In this document: positions 51,249 to 63,322 of the stretch, piece after piece
How the letters are laid out: each line of letters begins with the position of its first letter
How positions within the stretch are numbered: position 1 is the stretch's first letter
Assembly (NCBI GenBank): GCA_905221605.1
Contig: CAJNDS010002546.1
Span: 820,684 to 884,683 of the forward strand
Direction: 5' to 3'
Length of the DNA: 64,000 nucleotides
From: Symbiodinium natans
Lineage: Eukaryota > Sar > Dinophyceae > Suessiales > Symbiodiniaceae
Notes under the pieces: generated by a model
What the model saw: the letters and a program-made list of their open reading frames with translations, nothing else
Told to the model about the DNA's origin: nothing
Database searches by the model: none
Position numbers and translations under genes: made by a program

Positions 51249-51489
51249 AGGGGGAGGGATGAGGGAGGGGAGGGGAGAGGAGAGGGAGAGGGAGAGGGAG
51301 AGGGAGAGGGAGAGAGGGAGAGGGAGAGGGAGAGGGAGAGGGAGAGGGAGGAGGGGAGGAGAGGAGAGGGAGAGGGAGAGGGAGGGAGAGGGAGAGGGGA
51401 TGAGAGGGAGAGGGAGAGGGAAGGGAGAGAGGGAGAGGGAGAGGGAGAGGGAGAGGGAGAGGGAGAGGGAGAGGGAGAGGGAGAGGGAG
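51197..51489. repeat. (GA)n followed by (GGGAGA)n purine array
   Basis: About 46 bases of GA pass into about 245 bases of GGGAGA/GAGGGA units. The strand is pure purine for nearly 300 bases, a candidate for triplex (H-DNA) structure. ORFs of 109-144 residues through it are artefacts. Confidence 0.95.
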
Positions 51490-53445
51490 CGTACAATTAC
51501 GCCATGCTATTTCGTATTAGAAAATGTGACATATAGGTAATAGAATGTTTCATGACGTTCGTCATGGTGTTAGCGCGCGTGTCTCCAATGTTTTTCGTTT
51601 ATGTGCTATTACAGGTTGGGACCCGTTTTGCCACTGGGTTCCCCTGAAGCTCCCTCTAGGTCTTCCTAGGTGAGAGATATTAAACTAAACCCCCTCAAAC
51701 TTTTTGCCACTAGACGCTATAAACCCTCAAGCAAACAAAGGAAAACGCCAGAACATGTCTTCAGAGTCCTGGATCTCTCGTGCAGCAACGTAGTTGCCCG
51801 CCTCGACGAAGTGTGAACTTGTAAGTGACTGCAAGTGTTTTATGCAATTATGGGACAACCTTTAGTTTAGGGTATATACAGGTGAGTTAGCATGGGAGTC
51901 TCCGGAGCTACTTCGTTAAGGTTAAGACATGTCTGCCTCAGGAGGGAAGTACCTGCGTTTATTCCGAACTCGAGGGTTGGGTTTCTATCTCTAGAGGTGG
52001 GAGGCTAGATGAAACGCCGGAGCCCAAACCGGAACGGAACGGGTAAGAGGAGCCAGAGGGGAGAGGCACCGGAAGCTGGTCAACTCAGGGAGCGAGAGTT
52101 CTGGCTGGCTGTTGGGTTCTACAGCTGGGATAATATGACGTCTTCTTGTAATGAGGCCCTGATGAGGCTTGCTAAGGGGTTGTACTAAGGGTGATTGATA
52201 TTGGGTACCCATTATAAGGCGGCACCCTGTTAAAAGGGATCCCAAAAATGGACCCTATAATTTGGAGAACTACCCATCTGAGGGGTAATGATACCCCTCG
52301 AACGTTTCGCTGGGCCTTGGTTGTGCGTATGCGCATGAGCTCGGACACCCGCTGCAGCTCCTGGTAAGACAAGGGATACATAAGCGGTAGATAAATTCGT
52401 GTAGTGTTTAATATAAAAGTAAGTACTTCAGGGTTTGGAGAGGAGATTTGGGGTAATTACCTTATAGTAGTGGTGTTTATGTCTATCGTGTTGCAGGCCA
52501 TAAAAACATCGCAGGTTCGCGAACACAACTATGGAGATCCGCAGGGCCAAGATTTGAAGTGAGGTTCAAAATTTTTTTCGCCCGCGTTACGACCGCCTCC
52601 GCGGACTGCTGAGGCTTTAGGGGTTTTAGGACCATTGTAGGGCTTTTGTTAAGAGTTTAAGAGTTTCGGGGACTCAACCCTGGCATGGCATCTCCTCCAA
52701 CTCAGCTGGCACAGGGTCTCTTTGCATCACCTGTGCGGAGGATGATGTTCGAGGGGCCCTTGGACCAACACACCGCTAGCGCTTCTGGACCTCTGGGACC
52801 ACCACTGCTTCTGAGGGCGGTGTAATGCAAGAGCCAACCGCCACGTGTTACGGCGCGGCAAAGCCCTAATTCTACCCAGAACTAACAAATCCGAAGCCTT
52901 ACCTGGCGTTCGAGGTCCTCGTTGTATGTCTCCGTTTAAAGTGCGTCGAGCCTTTAACTCCGAGAACGATTCTTAGGGGACTGAGCGAAAAGAATACGCA
53001 AATTGCTGCGTACCACCAACACTACGACAACACTACGACAACACGCCGCCTGTGGAGCAGAGATGTCCTGCAAGGTCACGCTGACCTTCACTGCTGGCCC
53101 GACTCCCACCCTTTTCTTTGGGGTTGGACAGCCCCAACCCCACTGATGTGAGCGGTGAAGACCTCACTCTGAAGTTGACGGAGACTTTGCAAACGGAACC
53201 AGGCTGATCATCTAGCAGTTGGCTGCAGGGAGCTGCTGTGGAGTTCAGGCTGAGAAAATGCTGCTAAGGCGATCCGGTTGATGTTCCTATGCTTGCTTGA
53301 TGTTGTTTAATGATTCGAATGAAGTGGCAGCCCGTCAGGCTCAGAAAGGTCCGCGCTGATTTTGACAATTCTTTTACCCACCTAGCAGACAAACAAAACG
53401 ACTTGGGTTTGTATCTTAATGGGGAGGCGCGCGACACGTGTTGGG

Positions 53446-53606
53446 GTCGGGGAATGTTTGGCGGGTATGTTTCGGGGTATGTTTCGGGGGTATGTTTCGG
53501 GTATGTTTCGCGGCATCATAAGGTACTTTACCTGCAAGTTCGGGGGTATGTTACGGGTATGTTTCGGGGGTATGTTTCGGGGTATGTTTCGGGGTATGTT
53601 TCGCGG
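53446..53606. repeat. Minisatellite GGGGTATGTTTC
   Basis: About nine units of GGGGTATGTTTC, varying by one or two G, lie in two blocks split by about 30 bases of unique sequence. The 161-residue ORF through them (GYVSGYVSG repeats) is probably not a gene. Confidence 0.9.
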
Positions 53607-54756
53607 GTGTGCAACCCGTATGCCTTTCTTAAGCCTGAGCCCCCCCAAAAAACACAAACCCACTTGTCCTACTGCAGGCATCCATCACTCCGAAATTCGT
53701 ACAGGACGCAAGCGAACACAACTTTCCGCGAATTGATGGGTTGCCAAAAGATCCAATTGTTACAGCTCCTCAGGATGTTAAGCTGGGAGCATTGAGTGCC
53801 TTCCAGTGCAATCAAGATACAGACATCCAATCCTCATCCGACGTGTCTCCAACTTCGCTAACTTCCACCGTGCGCGATGCGAAGATTCGATTGGATGTGC
53901 CAGAGGGATGGAGCACCTGTACACGTCAAGTGCGGCTCTCTTCATGTTTGCAAGTTACTTCGCAGACCTTTTCAGATCGAAAGCCTCTGCGGCTGTAGCT
54001 GCGACACGTACTCCAAGATTCAGGCCTGTAGCATGTTGACTATGGTAGTTCTCCTTTGACCGCAGCTCAATGCCTTCAGCTGCAGGTCAAGCCTGAGGAT
54101 CCCGTTTGCTGCTGGGAGCTGCCAGAAAGCCCACCAAATCAGCCCTAGAGAACACTACACCTGCGGAAGCACCATCATCGCTGCCACGATGACATCATCA
54201 GATGCCCTACCGGGTCGTACCACCCATCCTGTGCAGGCTTCCCGGCGCCTTGTCCGTTGCGAGCCGCCAGAGGAAGTGAGAGGCTGCTGTGCGCAACACG
54301 TTGTCCGCTACAAGCAATGCGCCACAGGGCCTGCCACAGGGATACCGCAAACATCCCCTGCCCCTGCACATGCTCAATATACAGCCGAACCTGCGACTAT
54401 CATTGTCTTCCGGAAATCGTCATGTCCCTCGTCGCCAGTATCAACAACATCTTCGAGCAATTGTTCTTCGGTTCCATCACGTTATACCCTTTTTGCAACT
54501 GGGCTTGAAACCCTAAAACCCGAAGTCCCGAACCTAAGCTAAGTCCTGAAACCCTTCCTCGCTGAAGCATAGCACCTCGTCCTTCGGCCAGTACGATGAA
54601 AGTCATCTTCGGGCCATTGAACCCCTCACAATTCATGTCTTGTCAACGTTATTGATGTCAGCCAAGCGTCATGCAGACTTTGTGCATTTCTGCATCTTGC
54701 AGTTGAAAACCGATGAGGAAGCGTGGGGAGTTCTTTGCGCTCTGCCATGTCCCGCT
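53607..54756. other. Gene-poor stretch
   Basis: No supported gene; several short overlapping plus-strand ORFs have no domain. Confidence 0.45.
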
Positions 54757-55467
54757 TCAACATTGTGCTGCAGGTTGGGACAGCAGAATCCAAAGGATAA
54801 GAGCTGCCCATAACCATGTCCTGGCTACGAGCAACTGTAGCTCCAGTGACCGTAAAGACTTACGTTCAAAAAACACCGACCACTTCGCGAGCTCGTCGTC
54901 GTACAGAGCATAGATGTTGTTGAACATCACGTCGTCCATGCTGTTCACGAAGGTCAGCGCAACACAGTTTAGGATGAGTTCAACGTCATCCTCAGCCATG
55001 AGAACGAACTTGGAACCAACGAACGTGAGCAAAACCACAACTGTCGCCTTCGGGAGCACGAAAAGGGCAGTCAACAAGACGCGAAAGTACCATCCGAGAT
55101 TCTCGGTCGACATCCATATGCAATACAGCGTGTTTATTGCTTCCAGACCTTCGTTGAGCATCTCACCGACGAACACCGCAACGCCAATGACCTGCAGCAG
55201 CTCGTGAGCGCGCGGAGCGCAAGGATCCATACGATCCACGGCCCTCCACACGAAAACCACAATGGCTATCTGAGCAGCTGCAAGAGCTACGCAGGGTGCA
55301 AGTATTTGTGGTGCCCAGAACATGGCCTCCTTCATCTCCATTTTGTGAACTGCATCGACAAACCAGGACATGCTGGCCGCGTAGGCGTCCTCGGGTAGCT
55401 CAACAAGGAAGCCCCGGTGATCATCGTCAGCATCGCTCGACTCGCTCAGTTCGTAGGCCATCCGCAC
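54757..55467 (-). CDS. Multi-pass membrane protein with VELILN motif, 236 residues
   Basis: The uninterrupted ORF starts MRMAYELSESSDADDDHRGF. Hydrophobic helices are seen at about residues 53-73, 91-104, 129-150 and 216-230. A conserved-looking block EDDVELILNCVALTFV (159-174) is followed by NSMDDVMFNNIYAL. Blocks of the type VELILN(A/C)VAL.FV..(L/M)D(D/E) recur, as I recall, in a large uncharacterised set of dinoflagellate membrane proteins, some ion-channel-like. The ORF ends right after the last helix (SQPAAQC), so it may be a C-terminal exon with more protein upstream. Function unknown. Confidence 0.65.
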   Translation of the reverse strand: MRMAYELSESSDADDDHRGFLVELPEDAYAASMSWFVDAVHKMEMKEAMFWAPQILAPCVALAAAQIAIVVFVWRAVDRMDPCAPRAHELLQVIGVAVFVGEMLNEGLEAINTLYCIWMSTENLGWYFRVLLTALFVLPKATVVVLLTFVGSKFVLMAEDDVELILNCVALTFVNSMDDVMFNNIYALYDDELAKWSVFFERKSLRSLELQLLVARTWLWAALILWILLSQPAAQC

Positions 55468-56344
55468 GGATCTATGGACAACCCTACAAACCCGAATGCA
55501 GCCCTAACATCCTGGGTTGAGCCATGCACCCTATACCCGACATGTGTGCTTGGACCTGAGGTTTGTCGAGACGTTCTTACTGCATCAGGATCGAACCGAC
55601 CTTACCCTTAGGGCCGAAGAAAATTCGGGTTTAAATAGGGATTAGGGTGAAGTGATGTATCCGCGAACTAAATGCGTGGGCCACTTGAGTTAGCCTGTAG
55701 TGTTCAAGACTTCGACAGCGCACCCGCCGGTCTAGTTTTGAGCTTTCAAGCAGCATGGGTAGGAGCTGCGGACGGATATTCCTCAGGGGGGCCTCACCAT
55801 TTGCTTTTCCAAGCCCAGCCAATCCCGGGTTTAGGTCAAGCTGTCGCCTAGGTGCAGAATTCCTTACCCGTCCCGCTTCTCGGGCCAAGGTCTTTCTCAG
55901 CGTGTCAAAATGACTTCATGTTGCCTGTGTAGTTCTTAATCACAATTACGTTTGGCAGGGCACCCGTACCAGACTAGTGTTAGGGCCTGAGGCAGAACCC
56001 TCCTTCGGACGGTGCCTTTCCGTGCCGTTGCGTGTATGGCTGCAAACACTCGTTAACAAGGTCAACCACACCTAAAGTCCTCCCTCTGCGGCACAAGACA
56101 CACCTGAGTGAGAGACACAGAGAAATAGCGAGAGAGCAAACAAAAAACGAAGATCTGTGAGCCTGTTCTGACTTGACTTCGTGAACCCCGCCTTAGCAGC
56201 GCAAGCTTCTCCACAAAGTCCAGATCTTCCTGATGCGGAATCTGAGGGGCCTTGATGGGCTTGGGGTTCTGGGCTGATTATGCAGATCTGGCCTGCGAGA
56301 CTGGGTCCTTGACGAGAGTGGCGGCTGTATGGTCGCAAAATGTC

Positions 56345-56560
56345 GTCAACACACCCCCGCCGAGTGAAGCCGAGCGACGCCCAAGCGATGCTGAGTGAAG
56401 ACGACCGACGCCGAGTGAACACGGGCGATGTCGAGTGAACACGAGCGACGATGGGTGGCCCCAAGTGTCGGCAAGCGCATGTCTTCGCACATCTTCGCTC
56501 GTCATCATGTGTGTTCGCTCGTGTTCGTCTTCGTGTGCCGTCGCGTGTCTTTTCTCGTCT
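56345..56560. repeat. GAGTGAACACGAGCGA minisatellite with inverted partner
   Basis: The left part (56350-56455) repeats GAGTGAACACGAGCGAC-like units of about 16-17 bases. The right part (56470-56560) repeats the complement TTCGCTCGTGTTCGTCTTCG. Together they form a degenerate large hairpin. Three long overlapping ORFs (235, 235 and 210 residues) cover or adjoin it; none has a recognised domain. Confidence 0.75.
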
Positions 56561-58251
56561 GCGCTCAGTTTCGCAGATTTCCGTACAACCACGCCACCGC
56601 CACGATCAAATTGAAACTACTTTATTACTTATTCTTTCCAGTACTATGCAGGTGGTCCTACAAGTGGCGATCCCCTTGGCCCTTGACACCAACTTCAGTT
56701 CTGCCACCAACACCTGCAGATGTAGAAAAGCCACCATGCTGCACAAACTACAGATGTCTGATGGACTCCAAAGAGGCACAAGCCCGACCGTATGGATCAC
56801 TCTACACTCAACACACAGACCCGATGTCTTCGTCGTCGGGATCATCTGCTGTAGGGTCTGCGCACATGCTCTACGTCCCAAACTCCCACAAGCCCCGCCG
56901 TGCTGCCACGATGCTGCATATTGCGTGCCCCAGCGGTCCACGAACCTTGGCCGCGTCAGCTCACACTCCGATGCCATTTTTGCAACAACGAAAACATGCC
57001 TTAAAACCATGGGGCCTCGAACCAACGGTGGGGCCTCGTCACCAACCTCTGAAGGCCATTCAGCAACGAAGCATAACAGGAAGTCACAGCAAAAACGAAC
57101 TGACGAACTCGGCCTGTTGTCTAGGATCTGTGTAATCGGAGGCCTCTGCACACATTGAGCTGTTTTGTGGCTCATGAGTTCAATTCGGGACATGTCGGTT
57201 GCTGCCTTCTTCTGGCACGAGACACCTCGTGCGTTCAACGCCCAGCCACCACCCTAAACCGAACACAAGCTACGTCAAGCTGCACCCTTTTTAGATCCTG
57301 GCCCACCCCCTACACCACACTACACCCGGAACCAAAAGCAACAACACCCCACATGGCTTGCTTCAAAGCACAAGGCGTCAAACCACGGCGTGTTGGGCCT
57401 CTCAAGAAGGCGACCTCCGAGTCGGTGACAGTGCAGGCCCTAAGCCCTGACTGATTCCCTTACGATTTGTAGGGCTTGGGCTTATAGGAACCCCAAAAGC
57501 TAGGGACTTGTGGAGGGAGGGCTTCAGGTCAAGGCTTCAGCACGTTCGGCTCTCCCACTCCCACATCAACTTTTCATTGTTCAGATAGCAGATGTTTGGA
57601 ATCTCTAAGTCCGTATGCGTCCAAGCTTATATATAAATCTGAATGAAACAGTTGAGCGAATATATCGCATCAATCAGAATATCCAAATGTCAAAAAAGAT
57701 GAATACCGCAAAAGCTCAATCCAGTACCCTTTCTTGTTTCTCGAAGAACTGGCGGATCATAAAACGCAAGACCACCCGAAAGAAACGATTGGCGATCATG
57801 CTCAAAACGTTCTGCACGAATCTCAATTCAACGTGGCACCTTACCAGATGCCAAGAATCGAAAAGCAGCGAAATGCTGAGCCTGCAAAACTGTGTTCCCA
57901 AAAAACGAAAACGGTTCAGCAAGGAAAACTCAGCAAAGTCAGTTCGCTAGAAACATTGAAGCCTGTCTTCCGGGCTACAGACCCCAAACAGCCGCGTTAG
58001 AAACACAAGCCATTTGGGCTGTGGGGTTTTCGCCTCCGAGTTGATCAAGGAAGGACCCCATGAGATGCAGGGGGTCAGCTCTGCAGGCCCTACATCGCTA
58101 CAGTGCCGCAGGACTTGCCAAGCTGCAGCTTGAAAAAATGATCCTACGATGCCAGAGAAACATTCGTAGCTTGAGCCTAAACCCGAACTGAAACTGGCAC
58201 ACCCTGACAAGCTGTCAACCTAAATCCCATCACCCAATTTCGAACTGCAAG

Positions 58252-58822
58252 CTAGGCGTCGCTCTTTGAAGCGAGGCAGCAGGAGCCTTGGCTGTTGGAA
58301 CTCTGCGCTGGTGATGTCGAAGGACTCACTTCTTTGGAGGCGCTGCAAGCTTCTGAGCAGCTCAAGCCTTTTTCTTCGCAGCTGCCGAGACCCTCAAATC
58401 CTGGAATACACTGCTGTGCGACCCCCCAGCAACAAGGAAACAGCCGCCACGTAGCCGCGAGTGTCCCGTCCACACCTGCACCCTGGCTGACAGCTGCGCG
58501 TGCGCAATGATGCCTTGCCCGGAGGAGCCGCAGAAGGTACAAAAACTGCGAGAGTGTTCGGATTGATAGGTGTTCAATGTAGGCTGGCCGCCAGCGGGGG
58601 GGAACTTTAACTTCTTGGGGCAGTACGCCTTGCGCTTGCGAAGGGTATGTGACTTCCTGGCTGCAAATACAGGTCTCCACAGTCTGTCTGCATTGTCTCT
58701 CCGGCCCCGTTTTGCCAAGTCCCGTGCCCCGCGAAATTGCGACGAGCACTGGGTCAATCTCGATCGTGGTAACCTGGAAAAGAACCCAGCGCTGAAGGGC
58801 ATCGCCGAAACACGCGCAACTG
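58252..58822 (-). CDS. Weak candidate exon
   Basis: One minus frame reads FGDALQRWVLFQVTTIEIDP and LVAISRGTGLGKTG in a protein-like way, then continues with cysteine-rich and serine-rich sequence to a stop at 58252. An overlapping frame (58802-58362) is of similar length. No domain is recognised. Confidence 0.2.
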
Positions 58823-59726
58823 GCTAAATAAGGCGAGTGAGAAAAATGGTTCGTCGGTGCGCTGCTCTGCTATTCACGTGCCGTACAATCTTCTGTGCAC
58901 GATACGGAGACGGGCAGATGCAGCAAGTAATTGGCACACACACACACACACACCTACACCTCTCCAACTCAATGGATAGAGTCCTGCACAGGGCTGGCGG
59001 CCGCAACCGAGACGGCAGAGAAGCCGCAATATGTCCCTATCCTGAGTTTCATGTGTTTTTTGTTAATGGGTGTTTGATGGTGCTTGCTTTTCTTTATCTA
59101 TTTTTATGGGGAGGGAGTATGGAGGAATCATGGAAATAACTACAGCTCATCTAGCAGAGGGGAGAGACCCTTCGGGTTTGTTGCAACCGGGCTGTGGCCT
59201 CATCTTTCCCATAGATCGGCTCAGGCATGCCAGAAAACCCGCCCCAAAAAGCAAAACGGGGGGAAGCCTGGGAGTGGGAAGGGCGGGGTTTGGTTCCGGT
59301 TTGTGCCTCTTTTGGTTCGATTTTTTGGAGGGGACGGTTTAGGGATAAGGGTTCAGGGTTTTGTTGGAAACCAAGCTTATGCCAGAACTCTCCAACACCT
59401 CGAACGCCTCCGAGCCGACAGGTGGGGCGCCGCCGAGTGCTGCCAGCAAAGTCTCCGCCTCTGCTTTGGTTCTTGCTTTTCTGCCACCTAGCCGCTGAGC
59501 CAATTGCTGCCTTGCTTTGTTGCGTTGAAGGACTTCAAACTCATGGATCCTCGCCTTGTGCGGTGGGGAGGGGCCGTGGTTGGAAAATGGAAGCTTACTT
59601 GGCTTAGCTTGAAGCCGCAGGCTGTCCGTTTGCCAACATCGCATTGCCAAAAATGGTTGTGCTTTGCTGTTGCTGATTGCCACTGCCGTTGTCAACCCGA
59701 AGTGCACGGCAAACTTGCACGCCCAT

Positions 59727-59766
<40 letters not shown>

Positions 59767-59799
59767 TGGCAGACTAGGTTGGCTGCTGGCGCAGTATGG

Positions 59800-60440
59800 C
59801 AAACGCGAAATCTTGGACTCCCAGACTCCAAGGTAGGCAAGTCAATTTTCACGTCTGAAGCTTCGCAGGAAAGCAGAAAGATCTTCGTTGGCGTGCCAAC
59901 CTTCTGCAATCCGCTGGCCTGCCCTGAAAACTCAGCGCAGCCAAGCCCGTAGCGTAGAATCAGGGTGTCCACAAACACCCCTCCGAAGACCCTTCGCGAT
60001 GTCACGCTCGCTCTTTCCGACTCAGGAGCTGAGGGATAGGTCGGATAGGTCGTAGTCCAAGATACGCACCATGTCTGCGATGCAATGCTTCTTCTGTCAC
60101 AAGGAGCCAGCAATCCGTGACCAGCCAGGGCGAAGTGAAAACTTGTGGAGATATGTGGGGTACAGTCTTTTGGGTTTGCACAGATGGCTTGTACATGCAT
60201 CTCATCACAAACACGATGATGCTGCAGGTACATCCCGGAAGCGTCTTTCCAGGATATCTCCACAGAAAGGTTCTGTCATGGTGGGTGGATGACTGTGGAT
60301 CTGTGCATCCACCCTCTGCCATCGTTCATCCACAGGCACATTGTGGAATGCGGCAAGAACTGCACCGCTGTCATGTCCGAAGTACAAACCACCCAACGAA
60401 AGTACCATTTGTATGTCGGGTTCCCACACACACACACACA
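59800..60440 (-). CDS. Weak candidate exons between CA microsatellites
   Basis: On the minus strand, after a TG tract and CCCGACATACAAATGG, the frame reads MVLSLGGLYFGHDSGAVLAA and FHNVPVDERWQRVDAQIHS. A second segment near 59990-59810 reads VFVDTLILRYGLGCAEFSG. Both are flanked by TG-rich pyrimidine-purine tracts. They could be exons of one unidentified gene. Confidence 0.25.
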
Positions 60441-62568
60441 CACACCTGCAAAACCCCACTCGCCTTGCTTCCGCCGGCGAATTTCGCCTCAACTGCTGTG
60501 AGTTTTGTCGGGCTGGAATTGTTAAACTCAGATTGGGGCTCTTCAGAACTGGGGCCGACAGGGACTTTTGGCTAGTGGCGAGTGTCCACCATTGACACTT
60601 CAACTGTTCAGAAACCTTACAATTCCTGAAAATCCGAGTTTATCTGCCAATAGCTGTCTATCTCTACGGACTTTGGTTCATGTAATTGCAGCACTTGGAC
60701 AAATCACGCAAAGCAATAAACAACAACAACCAAAAAGAGCAACATCGCATCTTACACCTGGCGGCCCACGCTCCAGCTTCGCCAAGCTCTTGGCCAAAGT
60801 CTGCCATGGCCTCTCTCTATGGGCACGCGACGCACACCTAACTGCTAATAGGGGGAGAAAAAGCAAGAAAGGGAGAGGTAGAGGGAGAAAGAAAGAGGTA
60901 GAGAGAGGTAGAGAGAGATGGAGAGAGAGGGAGGGAGAGAGCGAGAGAGAGATTGAATCAAAAACGCAAGCCAAACGACCGCGCTCGGCCTGCAAGATGG
61001 CCTCGGGGCTGGGCTCCGCCATGATGGCACGACGCATCAGGGACAGCTCCTGTGCGGGAAGGGCGCCAAGCTTCTTCAGCTCCATTCGTTTGGGTCATAC
61101 TTGGGCATTGAGGACCAGCCTTGCCAACCCTGACATCCACTACTAAGTGCTGGGTCACGCTGAGTCACTAGCCAAGTTAAGAAGCCTTCTCAGAACTGCC
61201 CAGAGGTCCAAAGGCCCGGCCTTGCGATACGGCGATGCTGACCTCAACAATGATGTCGGGTGTATAGGGCTTCAAATCCCTAACCGAAGCCTGGCCTAAC
61301 TTCATCCAGGCATAAATTAATTACAGCATATATACTGCAGATAGTAACGCCCTGAAACGGTGACACTCCTGAAGTTTCGGCCTTCAAGCCACTAAGCAGG
61401 CCGGGATGCGCTCGAGAGAGTACCCCAATGTTCGGTCGAACCAGCTGAGGAGGAGCACTCGGCCCTGCAGCGCGGATTTGCCCCGGTTCTGCTCTCCCCT
61501 CTCAGACTTGTTTTCGGCATAAGGGCGAAGGTCGAGCATTAGCACAAGGCCAAAAAGTATAAGCAAGTGTTCTGCAAGAGGGCCTGGCCAACCTGCTCAG
61601 AACTCAAACCACAAAGGATGTCTTGGTATCAACCACCCCGAGATCTTGAACTCTCATCTCACATCTACGTGGCACCCTCACCCAAGAGGGCTAAAGAACG
61701 ACTGACTCCGACCTCGAAGTGCCGCAGCCACTTCTGCTGGGAGGGCTGCAGCAACTGCGCAAAGCGGGACTTCTGGACTACTAGGCCGCAATCCTGAACT
61801 CCTGAAGATCCCCCCAAACCCTGATTCTCAGAAGTTTGGCCACACTCACACGTTTTCATGTCCATCGAAATGCTGAGAGAGCTGTTCTTGAACAACATAA
61901 TTCCTATGTTCTCGCCGTGGTTTGGGTTCCTGACCCGAGGGTTGAGGCAGTTTGGGCATATTCAAGTTGATCTGAGCCTGGACCTGGCAAAGCTCACTTT
62001 CTCCAGACCAAACGGGAAGCTTTCTCCATCAATCCAAGATGCTGTCCGACAGGATCTGGCGTGCAACCTCCCATGGGAATGCAGCCCAGTAGTTGCTCCG
62101 GCAAGGGCTGCGGAATGAGAGGTTGACGAAGTTCGGTTGCTCAACCCGAACGCCCTGAGCCCGCTAGCCTAGTCCCATGCCCCAACAAGGTCCCCCACAC
62201 CGCACAAAGTACGCAACACCAGCCAAGGGGGCAAGTTCAGGACCGTCCTGGAAACCCGATGCAGGCTTATAGGTCTCAATTTGGGATGTTCCCCCTTATA
62301 CTAACAGTTCTTAATAGGGTTTGGAATAGGGGGGCACGTTAATCCCTAGGAAGGACTGTTGGTTTAAGGGGGAGCATCCCAAGTCTCACTGCTCTTCATG
62401 GCTTCAAAGCACCCATCATGGGGCCTCACCCAAGCCTTGCTGCTCGCAGGACATCAGCAATGCCTCCGCAATTTGGTCACTTAAGCGGCCCACCATTTGA
62501 GAGCAGGGGTTTGGGGTCTAGGGGCTTCTAGGGGGGAAGTATTCCCCGTTAGGGTTCATCTTCTCTGC

Positions 62569-63322
62569 CTAAGTGGCTGCAGTGCCAGAACCCAGGCCAT
62601 GATGCGGCTGCAGCGCCAACGCGAGTTCCCACTGGTCTGCCTGACTAGGCTCTGACACAGTATTCAATTTCTGGCGCAATACGGCTGCATGGTTACTCTG
62701 ATGCCCCACCGCCCAGCCCAGGAAAGCTCCGTCCGGGGGCAACTCTGGAGCTGGCCTCGGCCAGCGTCGCAACCGCCAGGTCCTCGACATCTGCCTGGGC
62801 AGCCCAATGATTTCGAAGGATTCGTGTGCTTGACTTGTGGCTATCTTCTGGGGCACCTCGTGTTTTGATAGGCAAGCGCAGGGCTGCAAGGGATCTGCAT
62901 GTTGCAATTACATGCGTGTCTGATGAAACTTCTTGAGGACCACAACCAGTACAGAAAGGGCTACATAGGCTACATAGACATAGCCCCCCTCCATGAATTT
63001 AGCGCCCCTCAAAAAAGCAGCCTATCTGAAAGCAGCACCTAGTTCGGCCACACGCGTCCTTTTCACAAAGGGCAGACCCTCGCCGTCAATGAGTCTCATC
63101 GCCGCACTGCATCTTGAAATGCACTTAATGCACCGTGGACACAAGCGTTTCAGATTCTGAGTCCACAATCTCGATTGTTAATCGCGACAGCCTTACAGAT
63201 ATTGCCCACTTCCTCAAGGGCCCATTTGCCCCTAGTAGCACTTTGCCATATGCTGCCGGCACACAATGACCGACCACCCAGCTCTGGATAAGTTGCAATG
63301 CTGCAGCTTCGCTTGAGTTCAA
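62569..63322 (-). CDS. Weak candidate exons at the right end
   Basis: Two open minus segments look protein-like: 63322-63125 (SSEAAALQLIQSWVVGHCVP, then ISVRLSRLTIEIVDSESETL) and 62907-62569 (ELPPDGAFLGWAVGHQSNHA). Between them YVYVAYVALSVLVVVLKKFH forms a possible membrane helix in another frame near 62980-62920. No consistent gene model could be built. Confidence 0.2.

Larger units (their letters stand above)
49432..53445. other. Gene-poor stretch
   Basis: The stretch includes one weak ORF (49979-50731) and the purine array at 51197-51489. The remainder is unique noncoding sequence with no recognised feature. Confidence 0.45.

Noticed and set aside
51102-51540. Two overlapping plus ORFs (144 and 131 residues) and one minus ORF (109 residues) over the purine array
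   Set aside because: They are Arg/Glu/Gly or Ser/Pro repeats created by the GA/GGGAGA sequence in every frame.
53310-53795. 161-residue ORF with GYVSGYVSG repeats
   Set aside because: The repeats come from the GGGGTATGTTTC minisatellite, and the opposite strand and another frame are also open.
56428-57238. Three long overlapping ORFs (235, 235 and 210 residues)
   Set aside because: Two plus frames and one minus frame are open over the same DNA; none shows a domain and all touch the inverted minisatellite.
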